Shown here piece by piece: positions 45,639 through 54,905 of a stretch of 64,000 nucleotides of DNA. Numbering within the stretch: position 1 is the stretch's first letter; the number at the start of each line of letters is the position of its first letter. Location of the stretch: positions 274,507 through 338,506 of the forward strand of contig NZ_FXTK01000004.1 in NCBI RefSeq assembly GCF_900182695.1, in the 5' to 3' direction. Below the pieces are notes generated by a model. That model worked only from the letters and a program-made list of their open reading frames with translations, was not told the DNA's origin and did not search any database. Source of the stretch: Paracoccus laeviglucosivorans (GTDB lineage Bacteria > Pseudomonadota > Alphaproteobacteria > Rhodobacterales > Rhodobacteraceae). Position numbers and translations under genes: made by a program.

Positions 45639-46238
45639 ATGACCCAGATTGCCATGAGTTTCGGGGAAACCGGCCCCTCCGGGCTGAATGTCACCGTCAC
45701 CGCAATGCCCGGCGACGATGCAGGCGCAGTGCTGTGCCATGGCACGTTCCCCTCGCCCATCGGAACCCTCGTGGCGCTTGGCGCGGACGGCGCGCTATGG
45801 GGTCTGGGCATCGCAGGCGACATGACCCCGGCCAAGGTGCTGACGGATCTGGCGATCCGCTGGCCCCGCGCCCGGCTGGTTGACAACCCAAAGGCGCTGA
45901 CCCCCGCCATCGACACCCTTCTGACCGGTCATGGCGACGTGACCGTGCGCCTTGTCGGGACCGAATTTCAGATGCTGGTCTGGCGGGCGCTGCTGAATAT
46001 TCCTTTGGGGGAATTGATCAGCTACGCGGGTCTGGCCCAACGGATCGGCAGGCCCAAGGCTCTGCGCGCCATCGGCACGGCGGTCGGGCAAAACCCCGTC
46101 TCATGGATCGTGCCCTGCCACCGTGTCACCCGATCCGGCGGCGGCATCGGCGGCTATCACTGGGGCGAGGCCGTGAAACATGCCCTGCTGACCCGCGAAG
46201 GCGCGAGCATCGCCCCCCGCCCCATCGCTGCAATGTGA
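45639..46238 (+). CDS. ogt: Methylated-DNA-protein-cysteine methyltransferase
   Basis: Repairs O6-alkylguanine by suicidal transfer to its own cysteine. It has 199 residues from the ATG at 45639. The acceptor Cys is in WIVPCHRVTRSGGGIGGYHW near 155, with QMLVWRALLNIPLGELISYA near 109 as the DNA-binding part. It is divergent from nth with a 91-bp gap. Confidence 0.92.
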   Translation: MTQIAMSFGETGPSGLNVTVTAMPGDDAGAVLCHGTFPSPIGTLVALGADGALWGLGIAGDMTPAKVLTDLAIRWPRARLVDNPKALTPAIDTLLTGHGDVTVRLVGTEFQMLVWRALLNIPLGELISYAGLAQRIGRPKALRAIGTAVGQNPVSWIVPCHRVTRSGGGIGGYHWGEAVKHALLTREGASIAPRPIAAM

Positions 46239-46317
46239 GGGGGCCGTGCAATTTTTCCGCGCATTCCGGTAGAGTTGGCTCGGAACCCGTGCCATGTTGC
46301 CCACGTTTGGGCATCAG

Positions 46318-46352
46318 CCGCTGTTCAGCCTGTGAAACAGGCAACGGCCGCG
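46318..46352 (+). other. Stem-loop between ogt and the OmpA-type gene
   Basis: GCCTGT and ACAGGC pair around GAA, with imperfect outer arms (GCCGCTGTT / AACGGC). There is no T run, so it may be a leader structure or a weak terminator. The rest of the 160-bp gap holds nothing clear. Confidence 0.3.
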
Positions 46353-46399
46353 TCGTAGGACAGGCGACGTAGGATCGCCCCATGAAGAAAGGTGATAAA

Positions 46400-47065
46400 A
46401 TGAAACTCCGTATTTCGCTGCTGGCCGTATCCGCGGGCGTGCTTGCCCTTGGCGCCTGCGCCACGACCGACCCCTATGGCAACCCCACGACGCCGGGCAG
46501 CAACATGAGCCGCACCCAGCAGGGCGCTATTGCGGGTGCCGTTGTCGGCGGCCTGATCGGCGCGGGCGAAAGCCGCGAAAACGCGTTGAAAGGCGCGGTG
46601 ATCGGCGCGACCGCCGGTGCGGTCGGCGGCTCGATCCTTGATCAGCAGCAGCGCGCGCTTCAGCAATCGCTGAACAACCCGAACATCCAGATCGTGAACC
46701 ACGGCAGCTACCTGTCGGTCATCATGCCGGAATCGACCCTGTTCGCCACGGATTCCGCTGCGGTCGGTGCGCAAGGCCAGAACGACCTTTACACCATCGC
46801 GCGCAACCTGAACCAATATCCGAACAGCCGCATTCAGGTTATCGGCCATACCGACAGCACCGGTTCGGCCGCCTATAACCAAGATCTGTCCGAGCGTCGC
46901 GCACGTTCGGTTTCGGGCATCCTTGCCGCCGGTGGCGTGTCGCAAGGCCGCCTCGCGACCTCTGGCCGTGGCGCATCGAACCCGGTGGCCTCGAACGACA
47001 GCGCGGCTGGCCGTGCCCAGAACCGCCGCGTCGAAATCCAGATCATACCGACCACGACCCGCTAA
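46400..47065 (+). CDS. OmpA-family lipoprotein with glycine zipper
   Basis: A 221-residue outer-membrane lipoprotein. The signal MKLRISLLAVSAGVLALGAC has a LGAC lipobox. A glycine-zipper stretch (AIAGAVVGGLIGAG, then GAVIGATAGAVGGSIL) spans residues 45-85, and the OmpA peptidoglycan-binding domain is at the C-terminus (QVIGHTDSTGSAAYNQDLSE). It should link the outer membrane to peptidoglycan, like the Pal/YiaD group. GAAAGG supports the ATG at 46400 over 46382. Confidence 0.9.
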   Translation: MKLRISLLAVSAGVLALGACATTDPYGNPTTPGSNMSRTQQGAIAGAVVGGLIGAGESRENALKGAVIGATAGAVGGSILDQQQRALQQSLNNPNIQIVNHGSYLSVIMPESTLFATDSAAVGAQGQNDLYTIARNLNQYPNSRIQVIGHTDSTGSAAYNQDLSERRARSVSGILAAGGVSQGRLATSGRGASNPVASNDSAAGRAQNRRVEIQIIPTTTR

Positions 47066-47088
47066 GCGATCCGATAGCGACAAGGCAT

Positions 47089-47116
47089 GGGCCGGCAGCA
47101 TGACTGCCGGCCCTTT
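47089..47116 (+). terminator. Terminator after the OmpA-type lipoprotein gene
   Basis: GGGCCGGCAG and CTGCCGGCCC pair perfectly around CATGA, followed by TTT. Confidence 0.85.
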
Positions 47117-47129
47117 GCATGTCAGCAAC

Positions 47130-47273
47130 CTAGCGCAGCCGCTTTCGCACGTCGCGCAGCTCGACGATGCCGCAGGGATAGCCGCGATCAGCGATGACGG
47201 TCGCGGCCCCGTCCGCCGATTGTTCCAGCCATATCGCGGCCTCCTCCAGCGTCACGCTTTCGGGCAATTCCAT
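47130..47273 (-). CDS. Possible small protein (47 residues)
   Basis: Short frame beginning MELPESVTLEEAAIWLEQSA and ending in DVRKRLR. The amphipathic composition looks protein-like, but there is no clear ribosome site; an in-frame ATG at 47309 would add 12 Arg-rich residues. The remaining 300 bp up to the ATP synthase terminators shows no other gene. I do not recognise a family. Confidence 0.3.
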   Translation of the reverse strand: MELPESVTLEEAAIWLEQSADGAATVIADRGYPCGIVELRDVRKRLR

Positions 47274-47574
47274 CGGTGGCCATGTCCGATTGCTGCGTCG
47301 GCGGTGCATGACCGCCCCGACCCGTAAAGGGCGCAGCGCCCGTCTTTGTCTGGAATGCGAAACCTGATCGATCATCTTGATATGTCCCGAATGACTTGCG
47401 GCTGACCCGCAGCACCGCGTGGTCACAGGACCAGGGCGGCTGCCCGACAAGGTGACGATGATCGCATTGTGTTTCGAGCGGCGCGCGGATCCAAAGAAAT
47501 AAGCGCAGCATAGGGGGCGTATCGTACCACGCTCGTTCCGGTATGTTTCCCGGCCCTGTCCCGAACCGCAAATG

Positions 47575-47611
47575 CAAAAAAGCCCCGGATGCGGCTGCAT
47601 CCGGGGCTTTT
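47575..47611 (-). terminator. Strong terminator, atp operon end
   Basis: GCCCCGGATGC and GCATCCGGGGC form an 11-bp perfect stem with a GGCT loop. It is flanked by six A on the left and five T on the right, so on the minus strand it ends in a U run after atpF. Confidence 0.85.
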
Positions 47612-47620
47612 TCACTGTCC

Positions 47621-47644
47621 AAAGGGTCTCGGGCGAGCCCTTTT
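47621..47644 (-). terminator. Additional hairpin just after atpF
   Basis: AAAGGG and CCCTTT with inner CTCG/CGAG pairing, 8 bp after the atpF stop. It stands in tandem with the stronger terminator. Confidence 0.5.
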
Positions 47645-47651
47645 CTCGTTA

Positions 47652-48206
47652 TCAGTTCAGGCGACGTGCGACGTCGTCGATGGCCTTGTCGATGCCTGCG
47701 CTGCGCTGGTCGGCAGTTGCCTGCTGGCCCAGAATCTCAGTCGCGGCGGCGATGGCCGTCTGGATCGCACGGTCACGCACGGCACGCACGGCATCGGCCT
47801 CAGCACCTGCGATCTGCTCTTCGGCGGCTTTCAGGCGACGCTCGATCGAAACCTGCAGGGCTTTCTTGGCCTTTTCAGCTTCGCTGGTCGCTTCGCGCTT
47901 GGCATTGGCGACGATCTCATCGGCCTGACCTTTGACTTCGCGCTGACGACGCTCATAGCTGGCATAGATCTCCTGCGCTTCTTCGCGCAGGCGACGTGCC
48001 TCGACCAGATCGTTGCGGATGCCCTCGGCGCGTTTGTCCAGAAGACCGCCGATCAGTTGCGGCACGCGGAAATAGATCAGGATCCCCACAAAGACCAGGA
48101 AGGCCAGCGTGACGATGAAATCCGTGTTCCGCAGCGAAAAGAACGGGCCCGAAGCCGCAAAGGCGGGGCTTGCCAGCAGGGCGAAAAGGACGCTCAGACG
48201 TTTCAT
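47652..48206 (-). CDS. atpF: ATP synthase Fo subunit b
   Basis: Peripheral stalk subunit, 184 residues. The N-terminus is signal-like (MKRLSVLFALLASPAFAA), then one transmembrane helix near residues 29-47 (DFIVTLAFLVFVGILIYF) and a long charged coiled coil (RRLREEAQEIYASYERRQRE). It overlaps the b' gene by 4 bp (48203-48206). Photosynthetic and many alphaproteobacterial synthases use such a b/b' pair. Confidence 0.95.
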   Translation of the reverse strand: MKRLSVLFALLASPAFAASGPFFSLRNTDFIVTLAFLVFVGILIYFRVPQLIGGLLDKRAEGIRNDLVEARRLREEAQEIYASYERRQREVKGQADEIVANAKREATSEAEKAKKALQVSIERRLKAAEEQIAGAEADAVRAVRDRAIQTAIAAATEILGQQATADQRSAGIDKAIDDVARRLN

Positions 48207-48850
48207 TGCAGCGCCCCCTTCAGTCGCTGATCGACGGCCGCGTTGATCAGACCCTGATCCGCATTGCCACCGAAGCTCTGGACCAGCGCCTCGGTCACTT
48301 CGCGGGCCACGCTGCGCGCGTCCTCGACAGCCGAAGCCCTGATTTCACCGATGCGCTTTTCGGATTCGACAGCGCGCGCGGCGATTTCCGCATCCGCATG
48401 TGCGATGGCAGCATCGAGTTCCTTCTGGATCTCAGCCTTGTTCGCGGCGACGATCTTGCTTGCTTCTGCCCGCGCATCGGCCAGCGCCTTATCATAGGCG
48501 GCTTCCGCGTCCTTGGCTTTCTGCTTGAATTCCTCGGCCGCCATAAGATCGCCGGTGATGGCGCCCTGACGATCGCTGATGACCCCACCGATACGCGGCA
48601 AAGCCACGCGCGACAGGACCCAATAAATCACGGCCAGCACCACAAGCAGCCAGAAGATCTGGTTGCCGAAGGTGGTGATATCCAACTGCGGCATGCCGGG
48701 TGCGCTTGCTGCGTGGCCAGCGGCGCCAGCCGCAGCATGCGCTGCATCTGCACCATGTGCCGCCGCCGCTTCCGCGCCGTGCTCGGTGATGATCACCGTT
48801 TCTGATTCTTCGACCACGACTGGCGCGGTCTGTTGCAACAGGCTGATCAT
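48203..48850 (-). CDS. atpX: ATP synthase Fo subunit b'
   Basis: Second peripheral-stalk subunit, 215 residues. An Ala/His-rich N-terminal stretch (AAAAHGADAAHAAAGAAGHA) precedes one membrane helix near residues 62-80 (FGNQIFWLLVVLAVIYWVLS) and a coiled coil (QKAKDAEAAYDKALADARAE). It lies between atpE and atpF. The alanine-rich leader is a lineage-specific addition. Confidence 0.93.
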   Translation of the reverse strand: MISLLQQTAPVVVEESETVIITEHGAEAAAAHGADAAHAAAGAAGHAASAPGMPQLDITTFGNQIFWLLVVLAVIYWVLSRVALPRIGGVISDRQGAITGDLMAAEEFKQKAKDAEAAYDKALADARAEASKIVAANKAEIQKELDAAIAHADAEIAARAVESEKRIGEIRASAVEDARSVAREVTEALVQSFGGNADQGLINAAVDQRLKGALQ

Positions 48851-48926
48851 GTCCTACCCCATGCCGGTCGTTTCACAATCGGGTGGGCGCATCACGCCCC
48901 CACCCAACCGCAAGGATGGCAAAGGA

Positions 48927-49160
48927 TCAGACTGCGAACAGCAGCAGCAGAGCGACGAGGAACGAGAAGATCCCCAGAGCTTCGGCGAAGGCCATGCCGA
49001 TGAACAGCGTGGCGGTTTGCGAAGCAGCAGCCGACGGGTTGCGCAGGGCGCCCGACAGGTAGTTGCCAGCAACGTTGCCCACACCCATGGCAGCCCCGGC
49101 CATGCCGATGCAAGCCAGACCGGCGCCGAGATACTGACCGAGTTGACCCAGATTTTCCAT
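48927..49160 (-). CDS. atpE: ATP synthase Fo subunit c
   Basis: Proteolipid of the rotor ring, 77 residues. Two hydrophobic helices are joined by a polar loop (LRNPSAAA). The proton-binding carboxylate is the Glu in [17 protein letters not shown] near residue 60. AAGGAG is 7 nt before the ATG at 49160, so this start is preferred over 49166. Confidence 0.96.
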   Translation of the reverse strand: MENLGQLGQYLGAGLACIGMAGAAMGVGNVAGNYLSGALRNPSAAASQTATLFIGMAFAEALGIFSFLVALLLLFAV

Positions 49161-49220
49161 ATTCATGCTCCTTGAGGCTTTGGAAAGGGTTTCGATTATC
49201 CTGAAACTGCGGGGCCGCGC

Positions 49221-49979
49221 TTAGTGCGACGGATGCAGCGCGTCTTTCAGATAGACGCAGGTCAGGATGGTAAAGACATAGGCTTGGATGGTCACAACCA
49301 GCACTTCCAGCGCGTAGACGCCGACGATCGCCAGGATCGACACGGGTGCCAGGGCTGCGACTGCGCCAAAGGCTGCGAACACCTTCATAACGGCGTGGCC
49401 TGCCATGATGTTGCCGGCAAGACGAATGGAGTGGCTGACCGGACGCACGAAGTAGGAGATCAGTTCGATCACGGCCAGAACCGGACGCATCAGCGCCGGG
49501 GCCGAGCTGACCCAGAACAGACCCAGGAAATGCGTGCCGTTCTTGACGAAGCCCAGAACCGTCACGCCGACGAAAACCATCATTGCCAGCACCGCCGTCA
49601 CAGCGATCTGCGAGGTGGACGAGAAGGACATGGGCAGCAAGGCCAGCGCGTTCGCAAACAGGATGAAGCAGAACAGCGTCATGATATAGGGGAAGTATTT
49701 CAGCCCCTCTTTGCCGGTGATGTCTTCGACCATCTTGCGGACCATGCCATACATCAGTTCCGCGATGGACTGGCTGCGGCTGGGAATGATGGCGCGGCCA
49801 CGGGTGCCGAACACCAGCAACGCGATCACGGCCAACGCGGTCAGCGCCATCCACAGCGTTGCGTTGGTGGGCGTGAACCAATGGATTTCCGTCCCGCCGA
49901 ACAGCGGCTTGACGGTGAACTGGTCCATCGGGTGGAAAACCAGACCCTCAACTTTTTCTTCAGTCACAGCCATCGTCAT
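49221..49979 (-). CDS. atpB: ATP synthase Fo subunit a
   Basis: Stator channel subunit of 252 residues with about five or six hydrophobic helices. The essential arginine is in the [19 protein letters not shown] block SHSIRLAGN near residue 187. It contains [11 protein letters not shown] near 70 and [11 protein letters not shown] near 109. It follows atpI with a 4-bp overlap (49976-49979). Confidence 0.96.
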   Translation of the reverse strand: MTMAVTEEKVEGLVFHPMDQFTVKPLFGGTEIHWFTPTNATLWMALTALAVIALLVFGTRGRAIIPSRSQSIAELMYGMVRKMVEDITGKEGLKYFPYIMTLFCFILFANALALLPMSFSSTSQIAVTAVLAMMVFVGVTVLGFVKNGTHFLGLFWVSSAPALMRPVLAVIELISYFVRPVSHSIRLAGNIMAGHAVMKVFAAFGAVAALAPVSILAIVGVYALEVLVVTIQAYVFTILTCVYLKDALHPSH

Positions 49980-50320
49980 TCACCCTTGTCGTCGCCGGGC
50001 TGCCCCGGTGCCTTGCCAATTTCCCTGGCCGTCCGCAGCATCGTCTTCACCCCGGCCGCCAGGCCGAACAGCACGAAGACGACCATCAGGAGCGGCGTGG
50101 TGCCGAACAATGTGTCCAGCCCGAACCCGACCCCGAAACCGATGCCCAATCCAGCCACCAGCTCGGTCACCATGCGCCAGGCCATATTGGCCTGACTGAA
50201 ATGTTCTTCCCCGCCAGAGCCGGGTGTTTTCGCAGCCCGTTCACCCAATCGGGTTTCAAGGTCGCGCAACCGCTCCGCGTCTCGGGCTCGCGAAGCGTCA
50301 TGGTCCGGTTCTTCGGCCAC
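49976..50320 (-). CDS. atpI: AtpI, ATP synthase assembly protein
   Basis: A 114-residue protein with a charged N-terminus and two hydrophobic helices (about residues 50-70 and 75-95): [18 protein letters not shown] and [20 protein letters not shown]. AtpI helps assemble the c-ring. It is first in atpI-B-E-X-F, and its promoter is directly upstream. The F1 genes are elsewhere, outside the window. Confidence 0.9.
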   Translation of the reverse strand: MAEEPDHDASRARDAERLRDLETRLGERAAKTPGSGGEEHFSQANMAWRMVTELVAGLGIGFGVGFGLDTLFGTTPLLMVVFVLFGLAAGVKTMLRTAREIGKAPGQPGDDKGE

Positions 50321-50349
50321 GGCTCACACCCCCGTTATCAGTTGGGGCG

Positions 50350-50378
50350 GTGATAGGTGTTGACGCGCGCCAAGTCAA
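50350..50378 (-). promoter_or_regulatory. Promoter of the atp Fo operon
   Basis: Minus strand: -35 TTGACT (50373-50378), 17-bp spacer, -10 TATCAC (50350-50355). It predicts a start about 20 bp before the atpI ATG. An inverted repeat TTGAC-n8-GTCAA covers the -35 and spacer. Confidence 0.65.
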
Positions 50379-50506
50379 GCAATGGGGCACGCAAAATAAG
50401 TCGTTGAAAGTTAATCATTTAACGGTAACGTTCTTGGCAGGTTTCGCCGATAGCGTATCCGTTAGCAGCAGTAGCCTTTATTCAACTCATCGGTTAAACA
50501 AACGCG

Positions 50507-50860
50507 ATGACCGGACCCAACCCGCAACTTGACGCTATTTTCGCCGCTCTGGCCGATCCGACACGGCGAGCGATCCTTGGCATGTTGCTGGAGGATGACA
50601 TGTCCGTCACCGATGTCGCAGCCCCGTTCGAGATGAGCCTTGCAGCCATTTCCAAGCATCTTGCGGTGCTGGCGGGGGCGGGACTGATCCGGCAGGAGCG
50701 GCGGGGTCGGATCATCTGGTGCAAGCTGGAACCCGAAAGCCTGCGCAGCGCATCGGTCTGGATGCAGGGCTTCGGGCAGTTCGACCCGGTCGATCTGGAC
50801 GATTTCGAACGCTTTCTGCAAAGCGAACTCGACCGCACTGAAACGACCGACCGGGGCTAA
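50507..50860 (+). CDS. ArsR-family winged-helix regulator
   Basis: A 117-residue ArsR/SmtB-type repressor: DAIFAALADPTRRAILGMLL near the N-terminus, HTH VTDVAAPFEMSLAAISKHLA near 33 and wing LIRQERRGRIIWCKL. It has no metal-binding cysteine pattern, and it matches the group often found next to SRPBCC/AHSA1 genes, which are absent here. The target is unknown. No ribosome site is evident. It is convergent with the nucleotidase gene. Confidence 0.85.
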   Translation: MTGPNPQLDAIFAALADPTRRAILGMLLEDDMSVTDVAAPFEMSLAAISKHLAVLAGAGLIRQERRGRIIWCKLEPESLRSASVWMQGFGQFDPVDLDDFERFLQSELDRTETTDRG

Positions 50861-50862
50861 GA

Positions 50863-52464
50863 TTACTTCACCGTGATGCGGCCATCCAGCACGGGCACGA
50901 AATCCGGGCCTTGCGCGGCAAGATATTCGGCCAGCACATCCGCCAGGTCGGGGCCAAAGTCATATGCATCGGTCGCATTGGTTTCGAAGACCTTGTAGCC
51001 GTCGCCACCCGCCCGCATGTAGTTGTTCGAGGCGACGCCATAAACCTTGGCCGGATCGATCGCGACCCAGTTCTCGCCTTCGCGGACCATCACTTCGGAA
51101 ATACGCTGACCGGCGGCCGCCTTGGTATCCACGGTGTATTTCAGGCCCGCGACCTGTGCGAAACGACCTGCGCCCTGTTCATACTGGCTCGCGCCATTTT
51201 CCAGCGCCGCGACAATATCCGCGCCCTTCAGATCAAAGGTGGACAGCGTGTTCTGGAACGGCAACACGTTCAGCACATCACCCATCGTCACCAGACCCTC
51301 CTGGATCGAGGCACGAAGTCCGCCGCCATTTTCGATCGCGATGGTGATGCCCTGCGATTTGACGCGGGCCAGCATGGCATCCGTCACCACATTGCCCATC
51401 TCGCATTCGCGCTGGCGGCAGTTCTCACGCTCGCCGCCGATGGGGGCCTTGATCTCGGCCACGCGCTTTTGCTTCAACTCCTCGATCGGGGCGGCCATTT
51501 CTGTGACCCGTGCGGCGATACGCGCATCGGGCGTCACCGAAGCATCCAACAGGATCGGCGCCCCCTCCACCTTGGTCAGCTTGCCAGCATCGTCCCAAGT
51601 CAGAACCAGATGCCCCAGATATTTGCCGTAAGCATAGGCCGTCGCAATCGGGACTTCAGCCCCGTCCGGTCCCTTGATCATGGTGGGATAAGGACCAGCC
51701 GCGCCCTCCATATCGCCCAGCAGCGTGTGGCTGTGGCCCCCGATGATCGCGTCGATACCGGCAACTTCGGCTGCGATGGTTTGGTCGCGCAGATAGCCTT
51801 CGTGGGTCAACGCCACGATCTTGGTCACGCCCTGATCGGTCAGTTCCTGCACATCGGCCTTCAGGCTGTCCAGATCGTTCTGAAAGATCACCTTGTCACC
51901 GGGAGACGAGATGTCCGGCGTGTCCATCGTCAGCGCCGAAACGATGCCGACCTTCTGACCGCCCACATCCAGCGTCAACGCGCCACCGACCGCATCCTTA
52001 AGCTCGGGCGATTGAGACAGATCCAGATTGCCCGAAACGACCGGGAACTTTGCGCCGTCCGTCAGCACCTTCAGCCCTGCCGGACCGTCGTCGAATTCAT
52101 GGTTGCCGACCGCCATGGCGTCAAAGCCGATGGCATTCATGAACTCAACGGTATCCTTGCCCTTATAGGTCGTGTAAAACAGGCTGCCCTGATACTGATC
52201 GCCCGCGTCCAGCACGACGACATTCTGCCCTTCGGCACGAAGTTGATCGCGCAATTCGTTAATCTTGCTGGAAAGTCGCGCGACCCCGCCGAAGCATTCG
52301 CCCTTTGCATCCGTCTCGGCGTCGCAGGTGCTGTCGTATTTGTTGATGGCTTCGACGCGGCTGTGGAAATCGTTGATATGCAGGACGTGCAGCGTGAAAT
52401 CCGCCTTTGCCTGCCCCACACCAAGCGCCAGAACGGCGGCCGAAACCAGAAGCCAGCTTTTCAT
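50863..52464 (-). CDS. Periplasmic 5'-nucleotidase (UshA-like)
   Basis: Secreted metallophosphoesterase, 533 residues with a signal peptide (MKSWLLVSAAVLALGVGQAKA). It hydrolyses nucleotides or UDP-sugars in the periplasm. Metal-site motifs: HINDFHSRVEA near 30, GNHEFDDG near 125, LTHEGYLRDQ near 190 and IIGGHSHTLLG near 210. The C-terminal substrate domain has the FQNTLSTFDLKGADI motif near 400. The ATG at 52464 is directly before the signal peptide. Confidence 0.92.
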   Translation of the reverse strand: MKSWLLVSAAVLALGVGQAKADFTLHVLHINDFHSRVEAINKYDSTCDAETDAKGECFGGVARLSSKINELRDQLRAEGQNVVVLDAGDQYQGSLFYTTYKGKDTVEFMNAIGFDAMAVGNHEFDDGPAGLKVLTDGAKFPVVSGNLDLSQSPELKDAVGGALTLDVGGQKVGIVSALTMDTPDISSPGDKVIFQNDLDSLKADVQELTDQGVTKIVALTHEGYLRDQTIAAEVAGIDAIIGGHSHTLLGDMEGAAGPYPTMIKGPDGAEVPIATAYAYGKYLGHLVLTWDDAGKLTKVEGAPILLDASVTPDARIAARVTEMAAPIEELKQKRVAEIKAPIGGERENCRQRECEMGNVVTDAMLARVKSQGITIAIENGGGLRASIQEGLVTMGDVLNVLPFQNTLSTFDLKGADIVAALENGASQYEQGAGRFAQVAGLKYTVDTKAAAGQRISEVMVREGENWVAIDPAKVYGVASNNYMRAGGDGYKVFETNATDAYDFGPDLADVLAEYLAAQGPDFVPVLDGRITVK

Positions 52465-52592
52465 CTCATATCCTCGCCGATGGATGTCAGGGGCAGCTTC
52501 CGGGATGGGCGGGGTGCAGTCAACCAAGGATGGCACCTGTCGGAAAAGGTTCACGCTTGACGGCACGCATGGCGCGGCGCATGAACTCGGTC

Positions 52593-52925
52593 ATGCTGGC
52601 CTATAAGATTTTCCGCAAGTCCGAATACGATGCCTTTCTGCGCCAAGGCCGCAGTTCCGGCGCACCTGTCGATCTGGCCGATGGCTACATCCACCTGTCC
52701 ACCGCCGATCAGGTTCCAGGCACGCTGGCCAAGCATTTCGCAGCCGAGCGGGATCTACGCCTGCTGGCCGTGGATACGACAGCACTTGAACCGCTGCGCT
52801 GGGAACCTTCGCGCGGGGGGGCGCTGTTTCCCCATCTTTATCGCGACCTGACCCGCGACGACATCCTGTGGTCGCGCGACATCGCCCTTGGCCCCGAAGG
52901 CCACGACCCCGGAGAGCTGACGTGA
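52593..52925 (+). CDS. DUF952 protein
   Basis: A 110-residue protein of the DUF952 family, unknown function (some relatives resemble glutathione transferase-like or ADP-ribose-linked folds). It opens [15 protein letters not shown] and has [20 protein letters not shown] near 27 and [15 protein letters not shown] near 82. The start at 52593 follows the family; an ATG at 52581 is also possible. Its stop overlaps the GTG of pyrD (GTGA, 52922-52925), a common arrangement in alphaproteobacteria. Confidence 0.85.
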   Translation: MLAYKIFRKSEYDAFLRQGRSSGAPVDLADGYIHLSTADQVPGTLAKHFAAERDLRLLAVDTTALEPLRWEPSRGGALFPHLYRDLTRDDILWSRDIALGPEGHDPGELT

Positions 52926-53992
52926 ACCTGCTTGAACATTTCGGCCTTCGCGCCCTGCACAAGCTGGACCCGGAAAAAGCGCATGACCTGTCGATCCGGG
53001 CGCTGTCGAACGGCATGGTCCCGCTGCCCGGCAAGCCTGCGACCTCGGACCGGTTGCGGATCAATCTGGCGGGGCTGGACCTGCCGAACCCTGTCGGGCT
53101 AGCCGCCGGGTATGACAAGAACGCCCGCGTGCTGCCCGCGCTGATGAAAGCCGGTTTCGGATTTATCGAGGTGGGCGCGGCAACACCGCGTCCCCAGCCC
53201 GGCAACCCCAAGCCCCGCCTGTTCCGGCTGACCGAAGATCGGGCGATCATCAACCGCTTCGGCTTCAACAACCAAGGGGCCGAGGCGATTGCCGCGCGTC
53301 TTGCCGCACGTCCGCGCCGCTATCCCGAAGGCATTCCCGTGGGCCTGAACATTGGCGCGAACAAGGACAGCACCGACAAAAGCACCGATTTCGCCACCGT
53401 CATCCGCATCGCGGGCGAGACGGCGGATTTCCTGACCGTCAACGTCTCGTCGCCCAACACCGAAAAGCTGCGCGATCTGCAGGGGGCGGATGCGCTGGCC
53501 GCGCTGCTGGACGGGGCGGTCGCGGCACGCGATGCGCTTGGCCGTCGCCCGCCGCTTTTCGTCAAGATCGCGCCCGACCTTGATGAGGCGGCGATTGCCG
53601 ATGTCGCATCCGTTGCGCTTGGCGCAGGCATCGACGGCATCATCGCCACCAACACGACACTTGCCCGCGACGGCATTGGTCCGCGCCACGCGCAAGAAAC
53701 CGGCGGGCTCTCCGGCGCGCCGCTTTTCGCCAAATCGACGCATGTTCTGGCCCGGCTGGCACGACAGATCGACGGGCGACTGCCGATCATAGGCGTCGGC
53801 GGCATCGGATCGACCGAACAGGCATGGCAGAAGCTGCGCGCAGGTGCATCGGCGGTGCAGATCTATTCCGCGCTGATCTATCAGGGCTTTTCACTGGCCG
53901 ACCGCATCGCGCGTGAACTGGACGCGCGACTGGCCAAAGAAAAACTGACGCTGCAGGAACTCAGCGGCAGCGGGATCGACGACTGGCTCTGA
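52922..53992 (+). CDS. pyrD: Dihydroorotate dehydrogenase (quinone), class 2
   Basis: FMN enzyme of pyrimidine synthesis, 356 residues from a GTG at 52922. The N-terminal helices ([20 protein letters not shown]) bind the membrane and quinone. It has [13 protein letters not shown] near 63, the loop with catalytic Ser in [18 protein letters not shown] near 175, and [20 protein letters not shown] near 290. It is convergent with cysE and coupled to the DUF952 gene. Confidence 0.95.
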   Translation: MNLLEHFGLRALHKLDPEKAHDLSIRALSNGMVPLPGKPATSDRLRINLAGLDLPNPVGLAAGYDKNARVLPALMKAGFGFIEVGAATPRPQPGNPKPRLFRLTEDRAIINRFGFNNQGAEAIAARLAARPRRYPEGIPVGLNIGANKDSTDKSTDFATVIRIAGETADFLTVNVSSPNTEKLRDLQGADALAALLDGAVAARDALGRRPPLFVKIAPDLDEAAIADVASVALGAGIDGIIATNTTLARDGIGPRHAQETGGLSGAPLFAKSTHVLARLARQIDGRLPIIGVGGIGSTEQAWQKLRAGASAVQIYSALIYQGFSLADRIARELDARLAKEKLTLQELSGSGIDDWL

Positions 53993-53996
53993 CGGA

Positions 53997-54839
53997 TCAG
54001 AACAAGTCGTCGTGACCTAGCAGCTGGTTCATCGTATTCGACGGATCGGTGCAACCCGCGTCACCCACGATCCGCGCGGGCACACCTGCGACGGTCTTGC
54101 ACGGCGGCACGTCGCGCAGAACCACCGAGCCGGCGGCGATGCGGGAATGGTGGCCGACCTGAATATTGCCCAGAACCTTGGCCCCGGCACCTATCATGAC
54201 GCCATTGCCGATCTTGGGATGGCGGTCGCCGTCTTCCTTGCCTGTGCCGCCCAGTGTCACCGAGTGCAGCATCGATACGTCATTGCCGACTACGGCGGTT
54301 TCGCCGATGACGATGGAATGGGCGTGATCGATCATCACCCCCGTGCCGATCCGCGCCGCCGGATGAATATCGACCCCGAACACCTCCGAGCAGCGCATCT
54401 GCACGAAATAAGCCATGTCCGAACGGCCCTGCTGCCACAGCCAATGGCCAATCCGGTAAGCCTGCAACGCCTGATAACCCTTGAAGAACAGGATGGGCTG
54501 CATCAGCCGATGCGTCGCCGGGTCGCGATCATAGACCGCCAGCAAATCCGCCTGCCCTGCCTTTGCCAAATCTGGCGAACGCGCAAAAGCGTCATCCGCG
54601 ATCTCGCGCAGGATCTGCTCGCTCATCTCACGCGATGCGAGCTTGAGCGAGAAGCGATAGGCCATCGCTGCCTCAAACGTCGAATGATGCAGGAGCCCCG
54701 CATGAATCAGCGCGCCCAGCAACGGCTCGTCGCGGACAGCGATCCGGGCCTCGCGCTGAATCCGCGACCAGATCAAGGCACGCTCATCATGGCGCGCCTC
54801 GTCCGAAATCGGTTCGATCATGTCCTTTTGAAGGTTCAT
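53997..54839 (-). CDS. cysE: Serine O-acetyltransferase
   Basis: First step of cysteine synthesis from serine and acetyl-CoA. It has 280 residues. An N-terminal helical domain (IWSRIQREARIAVRDEPLLG) is followed by a left-handed beta-helix of hexapeptide repeats (VDIHPAARIGTGVMIDHAHS near 153, then IVIGETAVVGNDVSMLHSVT). The C-terminal tail that binds CysK is present (NQLLGHDDLF, ending in Phe rather than the usual Ile). It lies 66 bp from the end of the GTA cluster. Confidence 0.95.
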   Translation of the reverse strand: MNLQKDMIEPISDEARHDERALIWSRIQREARIAVRDEPLLGALIHAGLLHHSTFEAAMAYRFSLKLASREMSEQILREIADDAFARSPDLAKAGQADLLAVYDRDPATHRLMQPILFFKGYQALQAYRIGHWLWQQGRSDMAYFVQMRCSEVFGVDIHPAARIGTGVMIDHAHSIVIGETAVVGNDVSMLHSVTLGGTGKEDGDRHPKIGNGVMIGAGAKVLGNIQVGHHSRIAAGSVVLRDVPPCKTVAGVPARIVGDAGCTDPSNTMNQLLGHDDLF

Positions 54840-54905
54840 AGCGGCGCGTCCGTCTGGCTTGTTGAACCAGACTTAATGGATCGCGGCAAAATCTTAAAGG
54901 CCCGC

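Noticed and set aside
47274..47615. Longer form of the 47-residue protein (to 161 residues)
   Set aside because: The added part runs through a strong terminator hairpin and is Arg/Cys/Ser-rich with no protein-like pattern.
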